From Petrocella sp024636985 (GTDB lineage: Bacteria; Bacillota; Clostridia; Lachnospirales; Vallitaleaceae): a stretch of DNA of 9,593 nucleotides. The stretch spans positions 1 through 9,593 of the forward strand of contig JAGXFY010000034.1 of NCBI GenBank assembly GCA_024636985.1, written 5' to 3'. Within the stretch, counting starts at the first letter, position 1, and each line of letters opens with the position of its first letter. Under the pieces are notes generated by a model. The model was given only the letters and a program-made list of their open reading frames with translations. It ran no database searches and was not told the origin of the DNA. This document shows, piece after piece, positions 1 to 6,325 of the stretch. Both the position numbers and the translations under genes were made by a program.

Positions 1-65
1 AAAGACTAACTATTAAAAGTCAAGTAGGAAATCATTGGAGTACAGAAAAATATTTTGATACATGA
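1..65 (+). CDS. Possible C-terminal end of an unidentified protein (5' truncated by window)
   Basis: A frame is open from the window edge to TGA at 63-65. It encodes about 20 residues ending in VGNHWSTEKYFDT. The composition looks protein-like, but the stretch is so short that an open frame could occur by chance. If real, it is the 3' end of a gene on the same strand as the polysaccharide genes, separated from them by the IS110 element. No family can be recognised. The alternative is that it is non-coding sequence of the insertion element's right end, whose boundary is not defined. Confidence 0.3.
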   Translation, partial: RLTIKSQVGNHWSTEKYFDT

Positions 66-88
66 ACATTGAAAACTGCATGACGAAC

Positions 89-110
89 AGAGCATCATTT
101 CTGGTGCTCT
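89..110 (+). repeat. 9-bp hairpin with TTTC loop between the transposase 3' end and the preceding gene remnant
   Basis: AGAGCATCA at 89-97 pairs with TGGTGCTCT at 102-110 across a 4-base loop, with a single G-U pair when read as plus-strand RNA. Read as minus-strand RNA the loop is GAAA and there is one A-C mismatch. Neither side has a run of U after the stem, so it is not a convincing intrinsic terminator. It may be a structural element of the insertion sequence's right end, or a relic of the flanking gene's 3' region. Confidence 0.45.
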
Positions 111-133
111 AAAGAATACATGAACTCTGAGGA

Positions 134-1309
134 CTAAGCAGCTTTAATATAGAGCTGACCAGTTTTTTCGAGGTGGTAGATTATTCTAACCAACTTCTTT
201 GCAGCGTGAGAGATGGCAACATTATAGTGTTTACCTTCTGCTCTTTTCTTGGCGAAGTATGCTGAAAACGTTGGATCCCATATACAAACATACTTCGTTG
301 CATTGAATAATGCGTAGCGGAGATATCGTGAACCGCGCTTTTCCAAGTGGGAATAGCTTGATTCAAACTTTCCGGACTGATAAGTAGATGGTGATAACCC
401 TGCATATGCAAGGATTTTGTCAGGAGAAGAAAAGCAAGAGAAATCACCAATTTCAGCAATAATCATTGCGCCCATACGATAACTTATGCCAGGGATACTG
501 AGGATTGGTGAATTGATCTCATCCATCATTGCTTCAATAATACCTTCAATTTCGCTGATTTCAGAACTTAATTCTTGAATAAGCCGGATTGTATGTTTCA
601 GTTCAAGAGATTTAGCTGGCATATTAGAGCCGATAGAACTTCTGGCTGCATCGCGGATTAGAATGGCTGTATCCCTTGAATAATGCCCTCTGGAGGAGAT
701 TTCCAGAAGATGTATTAAGTGAGTAAGGTGCGATGAGGCGATAGCTGATGCACTCGGAAATTCAGAGAGTAATGCATAAACCGAAGCAAGATGAAGTGTA
801 GGAACCAAGTGTTCCAGTTCGGGGAAAAGGATGGTTACAAGTCGCTTTATAGAGACTTTCAGTTTTGAACGATCAGCGACAGTTTTGAAGCGATAGCGTG
901 TTAATGACTTCAATTCTTCATTGTGATAAGATGTATCTGAGTAGGACTTTAAGTTCACATCAGACATCAACATAGAAGCAATCACTCTTGCATCAACCTT
1001 ATCTGTTTTGGTCTGTCTAAGGCTTAGACTTTTTCTGTACAGATTAGAATGTAAGGGATTGATAATATAGGTCGGCAAACCTTTATCAAGAAGATATCCA
1101 AGAAGATTGTAACTATAGTGTCCAGTGGCTTCTAGTCCTACTTTTACTTTAGATAAATCTTCAGTAGTGGATTGGATCTTCTGGATAAGAGATTCAAAAC
1201 CGACAAGGGTGTTTGAGATGGTGAAGGCATCAAACAGGATTTCACCATCTGAGTTTGTGATAAAGCAATCATGTTTATCTTTTGCAACATCAATACCAAC
1301 AAAAATCAT
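134..1309 (-). CDS. IS110-family transposase (DEDD/RuvC-like N-terminus, transposase_20 C-terminus)
   Basis: This is a recombinase that excises and inserts its element, in this family guided by an RNA made from the element's own leader. It has 391 residues from the start chosen here. The N-terminal RuvC-like domain shows the acidic residues D7 (FVGIDVAKDKHD), E60 (GLEATGHYSY), D103 and D106 (QTKTDKVDAR). A helical middle region follows. The C-terminal domain contains LSIPGI, IAEIGDF, YAGLSPSTYQSG and RGSRYLRYAL; the Ser in QSG (about residue 312) is at the place of the family's catalytic serine. An ATG 12 bases upstream (1321) is rejected because the GGAGG ribosome site lies within its first codons; the same GGAGG sits 5 bases before 1309. 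Length and all core motifs look intact, so the protein is probably functional. Confidence 0.95.
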   Translation of the reverse strand: MIFVGIDVAKDKHDCFITNSDGEILFDAFTISNTLVGFESLIQKIQSTTEDLSKVKVGLEATGHYSYNLLGYLLDKGLPTYIINPLHSNLYRKSLSLRQTKTDKVDARVIASMLMSDVNLKSYSDTSYHNEELKSLTRYRFKTVADRSKLKVSIKRLVTILFPELEHLVPTLHLASVYALLSEFPSASAIASSHLTHLIHLLEISSRGHYSRDTAILIRDAARSSIGSNMPAKSLELKHTIRLIQELSSEISEIEGIIEAMMDEINSPILSIPGISYRMGAMIIAEIGDFSCFSSPDKILAYAGLSPSTYQSGKFESSYSHLEKRGSRYLRYALFNATKYVCIWDPTFSAYFAKKRAEGKHYNVAISHAAKKLVRIIYHLEKTGQLYIKAA

Positions 1310-1314
1310 AAAAA

Positions 1315-1319
1315 CCTCC
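1315..1319 (-). promoter_or_regulatory. Ribosome binding site deciding the transposase start
   Basis: GGAGG on the minus strand is followed by 5 bases (TTTTT) and the ATG at 1309. Using the upstream ATG at 1321 would place this site inside the coding sequence, so 1309 is the better start. Confidence 0.8.
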
Positions 1320-1338
1320 ATTGAAATATATTCGATAC

Positions 1339-1499
1339 TGTTTTAGACCACGGTTGCTCTTTGCGATTGTAACCTCGTTCTAAATAAACCGTCATGCGGT
1401 ATCTAACTGATTAACAAATGAACAAAGAGACTGTGGTTAGAGCCTTTACAAAACCATCAAGTGGTAGGAGATAAAAACTAATCCACAGTATCTAAAACA
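1339..1499 (-). ncRNA. Candidate IS110 bridge RNA (seekRNA) in the transposase leader
   Basis: Read on the minus strand, the leader has three nested or adjacent stems. A closing stem pairs TGTTTTAGA (1499-1491) with TCTAAAACA (1347-1339), 9 perfect pairs. Inside it, loop 1 is closed by CTGTGG-A-TTAG (1488-1478) with CTAACCACAG (1440-1431), 10 pairs and one bulged A. It contains a symmetric 12/12-base internal loop capped by the hairpin ACCA-CTTGA-TGGT (1465-1453). Loop 2 is closed by CTCTTTG (1429-1423) with CAAAGAG (1363-1357), and has an internal loop of 22/24 bases capped by ACCG-CATGA-CGGT (1400-1388). Two internal-loop hairpins in tandem, each with unpaired guide-like strands on both sides, match the known target- and donor-binding loop design of IS110 bridge RNAs. 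The pairing was done by hand; transcription and guide assignment are inferred. Confidence 0.65.
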
Positions 1500-1528
1500 A
1501 GCATAGCCTAACCTATAGAAAAGGTAAA
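1500..1528 (-). promoter_or_regulatory. Weak candidate promoter for the bridge RNA/transposase
   Basis: On the minus strand TTTACC (1528-1523) and TATGCT (1505-1500) are separated by 17 bases, resembling -35 and -10 boxes with four matches each. The predicted start would lie near 1493, close to the 5' end of the folded RNA. Both boxes are imperfect. In many IS110 elements the strong promoter forms only at the circle junction, so this is tentative. Confidence 0.25.
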
Positions 1529-1539
1529 GAATGGCTATG
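1502..1539. repeat. Inverted repeat CATAGCC/GGCTATG between the IS leader and gmd
   Basis: CATAGCC (1502-1508) and GGCTATG (1533-1539) are perfect 7-bp inverted repeats, with an inner ACCT/AGGT pair (1511-1514 and 1521-1524). The spacing is 24 bases. It could be an end structure of the insertion sequence, a protein-binding palindrome, or a hairpin in the 5' leader of the gmd message. There is no U run, so it is not a standard terminator. It lies 25 bases upstream of the gmd start. Confidence 0.5.
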
Positions 1540-1564
1540 ACTATATAATACGAGGAGGTAAATA

Positions 1565-2644
1565 ATGAAAAAAGCACTAATAACAGGAATTACAGGTCAA
1601 GATGGCTCATTTTTAGCGGAGTTTCTACTAGAAAAAGGATATGAGGTACACGGCATTATTAGAAGAAGCTCTTCCTTTAATACTGGTAGAATTGAACATT
1701 TATATATTGATGAATTATTAAAAGACATGCATATAAAAAGGAAAGTGCAACTGCACTATGGAGATATGACGGATTCAACAAATCTAATCAGACTTATTCG
1801 AGAAATTAAGCCAGATGAAATATATAACCTAGCTGCGATGTCACATGTTAAGGTTTCTTTTGAGGTTCCAGAATATACAGCTGATACGGATGGAGTAGGA
1901 ACATTAAGACTATTAGAAGCAGTTAGATTCTTAGGGTATGAGAATAGAACGAAAATTTATCAAGCATCAACTTCAGAATTATATGGTAAAGTACAAGAAG
2001 TACCTCAAAAAGAGACAACACCATTCTATCCAAGAAGCCCATATGGTGTTGCAAAGCTCTATGGATTTTGGATAACAAAGAACTACAGAGAAGCATATAA
2101 TATGTTTGCAGTAAATGGGATTCTTTTTAACCATGAATCAGAAAGACGTGGAGAGACATTTGTTACTAGAAAAATAACATTGGCTGCGGCAAGAATCAAA
2201 AAAGGTACTCAAGAAAAACTTTACTTAGGTAACATGGATGCTAAGCGTGACTGGGGATATGCGAAAGACTATGTTGAGTGTATGTGGTTAATGCTCCAAC
2301 ATGATACCCCGGAAGATTTCGTTATAGCAACAGGAGAAATGCATACAGTAAGAGAGTTCACAACACTGGCATTTAAAGAAGCTGGAATTGAATTAGAGTG
2401 GCAAGATGAAGGTGTAGATGAAAAAGGAGTCGACAAAGCTACAGGAAAAGTTTTGGTTGAAGTTGATCCTCAGTACTTCAGACCAACTGAAGTTGAGCAA
2501 TTACTAGGTGACCCAACTAAAGCTAGAACCGTATTAGGATGGAATCCAACCAGAACAAGCTTTGAAGATTTAGTCAAAATCATGATTAAGAATGACATGA
2601 AGCTTGTAGAGAGAGAAGAAAGAATTCGAAGAGAATTTGACTAG
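1565..2644 (+). CDS. gmd: GDP-mannose 4,6-dehydratase
   Basis: This cytoplasmic enzyme converts GDP-D-mannose to GDP-4-keto-6-deoxy-D-mannose with bound NADP, the first step toward GDP-L-fucose or related deoxysugars. It is an extended short-chain dehydrogenase of 359 residues, a normal full length. The Rossmann motif GITGQDG is at residues 8-14. The catalytic Thr and Glu lie in STSELYG (T136, E138) and the Tyr-Lys pair in SPYGVAK (Y160, K164). The family signature NHESERRGETFVTRKI is at 189-204, and RDWGYAKDYVECMW at 228-241 belongs to the substrate-binding half. GAGGAGGT at 1552-1559 precedes the ATG by a good distance. The next gene, fcl, begins 12 bases after the stop. The IS110 leader lies just upstream, so the native promoter has probably been displaced. 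Confidence 0.97.
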   Translation: MKKALITGITGQDGSFLAEFLLEKGYEVHGIIRRSSSFNTGRIEHLYIDELLKDMHIKRKVQLHYGDMTDSTNLIRLIREIKPDEIYNLAAMSHVKVSFEVPEYTADTDGVGTLRLLEAVRFLGYENRTKIYQASTSELYGKVQEVPQKETTPFYPRSPYGVAKLYGFWITKNYREAYNMFAVNGILFNHESERRGETFVTRKITLAAARIKKGTQEKLYLGNMDAKRDWGYAKDYVECMWLMLQHDTPEDFVIATGEMHTVREFTTLAFKEAGIELEWQDEGVDEKGVDKATGKVLVEVDPQYFRPTEVEQLLGDPTKARTVLGWNPTRTSFEDLVKIMIKNDMKLVEREERIRREFD

Positions 2645-2647
2645 GAG
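2643..2647 (+). promoter_or_regulatory. Ribosome binding site deciding the fcl start
   Basis: AGGAG overlaps the gmd stop codon and directly abuts the ATG at 2648, which is too close for initiation. The in-frame ATG at 2657 is 9 bases away (another lies at 2660), so translation most likely begins there. Confidence 0.7.
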
Positions 2648-2656
2648 ATGTTTAAG

Positions 2657-3586
2657 ATGATGGACAAACATTCAAAGATATATGTTGCCGGTCATAGAGG
2701 GATGGTAGGATCAGCAATAGTTAGAAATCTTAAGGATAAAGGCTACACAAATATTATTGGTAAAACTTCAAAAGAATTAAACCTAGTGAGACAAGATGAA
2801 GTAGAACGATTCTTCGAAGCAGAAAAGCCAGATTTTGTGTTTTTAGCAGCAGCAAAAGTAGGAGGTATTCATGCTAACAACACCTATCCAGCTGAGTTTA
2901 TTTATAATAATTTGATGATTGAATCTAACATAATTCACAATGCTTATAAGTATGGAGTGAAAAAATTATTGTTTTTAGGATCTTCGTGCATTTATCCTAA
3001 AATGGCACCACAGCCAATTAAAGAGGAATATTTGCTGACGGGTTCTCTAGAACCAACGAATGAAGCGTATGCTATTGCAAAAATTACGGGAATAGAGCTC
3101 TGTAAATTCTATAGAAGACAATATGGATGTGATTTTATATCTGCTATGCCAACAAATCTCTACGGCATAAATGATAATTTTGATTTAGAAACATCTCATG
3201 TAATGCCAGCTCTAATTAGGAAGTTTCACGAAGCAAAAATAAATGGAGATAAAGAAGTTGTTATGTGGGGAACCGGTAAACCTAAAAGAGAATTTCTTTA
3301 TGTTGATGATTTGGCTGATGCGTGTGTTCATTTAATAAATGAATATAACGATGAAACTCATGTTAACCTTGGCACCGGAGAAGACGTAGAAATTAGAAAA
3401 CTTGCTCAGATAATAAAAGAGGTTGTTGGTTATGAAGGTGAAATTGTTAATGACCTAAGCAAACCCGACGGAACACCAAGAAAATTATTAGATGTTAGTC
3501 TGTTAGAAAGTACTGGATGGAATTATAGTACAAAACTGAAAGATGGTATTACAAAAGTTTATGATTGGTATTTAGATTCAGAATAG
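2657..3586 (+). CDS. fcl: GDP-L-fucose synthase (GDP-4-keto-6-deoxymannose 3,5-epimerase/4-reductase)
   Basis: This enzyme epimerises the Gmd product at C3 and C5 and reduces it with NADPH to GDP-L-fucose in the cytoplasm. From the start at 2657 the protein is 309 residues, a usual length; starting at 2648 would add MFK. The nucleotide-binding motif GHRGMVGSAI is near residues 12-21. In the SSCIYP motif the Ser is about residue 109 and the Cys 111. Y138 and K142 lie in AYAIAK, and H181 in TSHVMPALI. These keep the same relative spacing as the known catalytic Ser107, Cys109, Tyr136, Lys140 and His179 of the E. coli enzyme. REFLYVDDLADA near 211-222 is also typical. It is directly downstream of gmd and almost certainly co-transcribed. 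The gene is also called wcaG. Confidence 0.96.
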   Translation: MMDKHSKIYVAGHRGMVGSAIVRNLKDKGYTNIIGKTSKELNLVRQDEVERFFEAEKPDFVFLAAAKVGGIHANNTYPAEFIYNNLMIESNIIHNAYKYGVKKLLFLGSSCIYPKMAPQPIKEEYLLTGSLEPTNEAYAIAKITGIELCKFYRRQYGCDFISAMPTNLYGINDNFDLETSHVMPALIRKFHEAKINGDKEVVMWGTGKPKREFLYVDDLADACVHLINEYNDETHVNLGTGEDVEIRKLAQIIKEVVGYEGEIVNDLSKPDGTPRKLLDVSLLESTGWNYSTKLKDGITKVYDWYLDSE

Positions 3587-3613
3587 CAATAGTTTGAAGA
3601 GTGAGGTGATGAA

Positions 3614-4708
3614 ATGACTACAATAGGATTTTGTATATCTTCTCATGGCTTTGGTCACCTCACTCGTTCATTAGTAATCATAAAGAAGTTGTTAGAGATA
3701 ACAGATACACTAATTTATATTGTTTATCAGAAAAACAATTAGAGTTCGCAAAATTATTTTTGAGTGAATATAATGACCGATTTATTACATCTGAATTGAC
3801 TACTGTCATTGGATTAATCAACCAAAGAAAAAGCTAAGTGAAGATCAAACGGCCCTAGAGCTGAAATTGCATGAATTCATTAAATCATTAAATCATGGGA
3901 TAGGGTGGTTGATTGTGAGGTAAATTAGCTTAAAAGTTACAACAATATCAAAATGATGGTTACAGATATGAGTCCGATTGGACCCTTGGTTGCCAATAAG
4001 TTGAATGTAAAATGTTATGCCGTTTCCAATTTCACATGAGTTAAGATATATGAAAAGCTAGGATTAAGCAATAGAATATTTAAAGATTAGAACCGTATAT
4101 AAACATGTTGACGATTTTATCAAATATTCACTGCGATTACCTTCAATTCATAGGTTTGGTAAATCTATAGGTGTAGGATTTATATCAAGAGAAATAGATT
4201 TTTTAAGAGTCGAAGAAATAAAAGAGACTTTTCTGTGAATATGTTTATTTACTTTAGGGCAGTCAGCAGAATTAAATCAGATTAATACTAATGATTATCA
4301 AGATAATATAATTACATTTCATGGAGTCGAGGTTTCCGCCCCATATGTTACGAAACTACCATTTGATACAGTTGATACACAAAATTATATTGCTACGAGT
4401 AGTTTGGTAATTGGTAAAGCTGGATGGGGAACGATTGCTGTGTTTGTCAACGTGAATCATTAATTTCAGGTGTACCACTCGTGCTTATCGAAAGACCTGA
4501 TGTTTACGAAGATACATACATGATAGATCAGCTAAAAAAGCAAAAACTAGCGATTTAAATTGATGAAGAAGATCTCATCGCTCCAGATATTAGTATAATT
4601 TATCGTGAAGCGATGGAATATATAGATTTCAACAAGTTAAAACAGATTCAGAATGATATTAACACAATTACTGAAATTCTTATAAAAGGAATATTTATTG
4701 GGAGGTAG
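3614..4708 (+). pseudogene. Decayed MurG-like (GT-B fold) glycosyltransferase
   Basis: The start is intact: GAGGTGAT before ATG, then MTTIGFCISSHGFGHLTRSL, the usual N-terminal HGFGH..R motif of MurG-like transferases. The reading frame then breaks repeatedly. Homologous-looking segments continue in other frames: SEKQLEFAKLFLSEYNDRF (3740-3800), VTDMSPIGPLVANKLNV (about 3959-4012), a stretch at 4086-4235, LVIGKAGWGTIAV (about 4403-4441), then SGVPLVLIERPDVYEDT in a shifted frame. Frame changes lie near 3725, 3832, 3925, 4085 and 4440. Stops are at 3921, 4037 (where the family normally has Trp in NFTW), 4236 and 4556. The last segment is back in the starting frame and ends at TAG 4706-4708, giving an ancestral length near 364 codons. 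The acceptor sugar cannot be told. Its 3' end contains the manC ribosome site, so the ancestral genes were tightly coupled. Confidence 0.88.
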
Positions 4709-4711
4709 GAA

Positions 4712-6091
4712 ATGAAAACTATTATTTTAGCCGGAGGTAGTGGGACAAGGCTTTGGCCATTAAGTAGAGAGAGGTATCCAAAACAGTTTATTAAGCTTCA
4801 GGGGAAAGAAGAATCACTTTTTCAAGAAACATTCAAGAGAAGTTTATTGTTTTCAAATAATAATGATATTTACGTTGTAACAAACGAAAAGTATAAATTT
4901 TTGGTTATGGGAGCAGTTGAAGAGCTTGGCTATTCATATAATGAAGAGAATATCCTAGTTGAACCCGAAGCAAAGAACACATTACCTGCAATTTATGCAG
5001 GAGTAAATGAGATAGTTAAGAAAGGTCATGATTCTGTTGTGGTATTTCCTTCAGATCACACGATTGCAAAAAGTGAAGAGTTTGCAGCTATTATTAAGGA
5101 ATCCGAAAGATTAACGAAAGATTCAATAATAACTTTTGGCATTCATCCAGATGGTCCAAATACTGGATACGGATATATTTCACCCGGTGAGAAGAAGCTA
5201 AATGGATTTGTGGTTAATTCTTTTAAAGAAGAGCCAACGCCAGAAAAAGCAAAAGAATATATTAATAAGGGATATTATTGGAATGCAGGAATCTTTATGT
5301 TTAATTCAAAAGTATTTTCAAGTGAAGTTAAAACCTATTCTCCAGAGATATTTGAAGCATTTGAGACAAGTGATAACATTGATGATGCTTTTTCAAAGAT
5401 TGATACAAAGATTTCAATAGATTATGGTATCATGGAAAAAAGTGATAAAGTAGCGGTTGTTCCTGTAGATATTGGATGGAATGATTTAGGAAGCTTTGAT
5501 TCATTTTATGATGTTTTTCAAGCAGATGAAAATGAAAATATTTCTGATGAGCAGAATATTATCATTGATTCAAAAAATAACCTTATTCAATCATACAACG
5601 GTAAAATAGTAGCTGCAGTAGGTGTTGAAGACTTAATTATCATAGACAATAGAGATGCGCTTTTGGTATGTAAAAAATATCAATCACAAAAGGTTAAAAA
5701 TGTTGTTGACACTTTAAAAGCAAAAAATGACCTAAGAACTGAATACAGTTTTAAAAACTATAAACCGTGGGGTCATTATAAGGTTTTAGAAGAAGAAAAA
5801 GATAATTTTAAAATTAAAAGGATAACTGTTAACCAAGGAAAATACCTAAGCCATCAATTACGTCATAATAGAAGCGAACACTGGATTGTTGTCAGAGGTA
5901 TAGCAAAACTCACAGTTGATGGTGAAGAGGAATTTGTTCGATCTGGTGAAAGTATTTTCTTTAGAGAAGGACAAAAGCATCGCATTGAGAATCCCGGGAA
6001 AACACTGTTAGAAATCATTGAAGTTCAAATGAGTCAACATCTTGAAGAGGATGATATTGTAAGCTCTAATGATGAATATGATAGAAAATAA
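4712..6091 (+). CDS. manC: Mannose-1-phosphate guanylyltransferase / mannose-6-phosphate isomerase (type II)
   Basis: This enzyme makes GDP-mannose from mannose-1-phosphate and GTP; two-domain members may also interconvert fructose-6-P and mannose-6-P. It has 459 residues, slightly shorter than the common 460-480. The nucleotidyltransferase domain has AGGSGTRLWPLSR (7-19), YPKQF (22-26), FPSDH (112-116), GYGYI (152-156), NAGIF (191-195) and DIGWNDLGSF (253-262). The C-terminal cupin shows KPWGHY (351-356), QLRHNRSEHWIVVRG (382-396) and GESIFFREGQKHRIENPG (412-429). The ribosome site GGGAGG (4700-4705) lies within the end of the preceding pseudogene. The product feeds Gmd, so manC, gmd and fcl together make GDP-fucose; a phosphomannomutase must come from elsewhere. 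The reading frame is intact despite decay on both sides. Confidence 0.96.
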   Translation: MKTIILAGGSGTRLWPLSRERYPKQFIKLQGKEESLFQETFKRSLLFSNNNDIYVVTNEKYKFLVMGAVEELGYSYNEENILVEPEAKNTLPAIYAGVNEIVKKGHDSVVVFPSDHTIAKSEEFAAIIKESERLTKDSIITFGIHPDGPNTGYGYISPGEKKLNGFVVNSFKEEPTPEKAKEYINKGYYWNAGIFMFNSKVFSSEVKTYSPEIFEAFETSDNIDDAFSKIDTKISIDYGIMEKSDKVAVVPVDIGWNDLGSFDSFYDVFQADENENISDEQNIIIDSKNNLIQSYNGKIVAAVGVEDLIIIDNRDALLVCKKYQSQKVKNVVDTLKAKNDLRTEYSFKNYKPWGHYKVLEEEKDNFKIKRITVNQGKYLSHQLRHNRSEHWIVVRGIAKLTVDGEEEFVRSGESIFFREGQKHRIENPGKTLLEIIEVQMSQHLEEDDIVSSNDEYDRK

Positions 6092-6102
6092 GATGACCAA
6101 TT

Positions 6103-6288
6103 ATGAACTACTTAGAAGTTGTGGTATTTGAACCAGGACTTCAAGAAGAGTTCTACAATTCAAAAGTCATAAAAGACTTTGATGCGTTTAAAGAAATCTA
6201 GGATGTTATTGTGGCCAATAGATTATCGGATGAGATTAAGGATGTAGTGGATAAGGTCTATACAAGAGATTTATTTAGTAGAGATTAA
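6103..6288 (+). pseudogene. ugd: Remnant of UDP-glucose 6-dehydrogenase, C-terminal end only
   Basis: Sixty-one codons remain, with an internal TAG at 6199-6201. Before the stop the reading is VVVFEPGLQEEFYNSKVIKD, after it DVIVANRLSDEIKDVVDKVY and then TRDLFSRD ending in TAA. This is the recognisable last part of bacterial UDP-glucose dehydrogenases, which oxidise UDP-glucose to UDP-glucuronate for acidic polysaccharides. The NAD-binding and catalytic domains (well over 300 residues) are absent, so a deletion joined the manC 3' end to the ugd tail within a few bases of 6092-6103. An intact short gene is excluded by the stop and by the lack of a ribosome site. The fragment implies that the ancestral cluster also made UDP-glucuronate. 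Confidence 0.8.
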
Positions 6289-6325
6289 TGAGAAAGTCAA
6301 TTATTAAAGAGCGGAGACTACAAGC

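Larger units (their letters stand above)
66..1540 (-). mobile_element. IS110-family insertion sequence (boundaries approximate)
   Basis: The element has a single minus-strand DEDD transposase, a long structured leader upstream of it (about 1310-1540) and a short non-coding tail downstream (below 134). IS110 elements generally lack clear terminal inverted repeats and target duplications, so the exact ends cannot be read from one copy. The long 5' leader carrying the RNA fits the IS110 subgroup better than IS1111, where the RNA lies downstream of the transposase. The leader ends only a few tens of bases from the gmd start codon, so the insertion probably changed transcription into the GDP-fucose cluster. 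By eye the element is somewhat less AT-rich than the flanking genes, consistent with a separate origin. Confidence 0.8.

Noticed and set aside
89..110. Intrinsic terminator downstream of the transposase or the upstream gene remnant
   Set aside because: The hairpin is followed by AAAGAA on the plus strand and GTTCGTC on the minus strand; no U tract on either side.
181..459. Minus-strand 92-codon frame overlapping the transposase
   Set aside because: It overlaps the conserved C-terminal domain of the transposase in another frame and has no family features; coding shadow.
1445..1475. TTTACA as a -35 box for an outward promoter from the IS toward gmd
   Set aside because: No acceptable -10 hexamer at 16-18 bases; the best (GATAAA) needs a 19-base spacer.
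1544..1549. TATAAT as a -10 box for gmd
   Set aside because: It ends only 15 bases before the gmd ATG, so the message would lack the ribosome site, and no -35 box lies at the right distance.
3631..3837. Open frame of 68 codons that could be called a small gene
   Set aside because: Its second half continues the broken glycosyltransferase in a shifted frame and its start has no ribosome site; it is a piece of the pseudogene.
3614..4708. Programmed frameshifting or stop readthrough in the glycosyltransferase
   Set aside because: There are too many independent lesions (five frame changes, four stops) without slippery-site or stimulator patterns; ordinary decay explains it.
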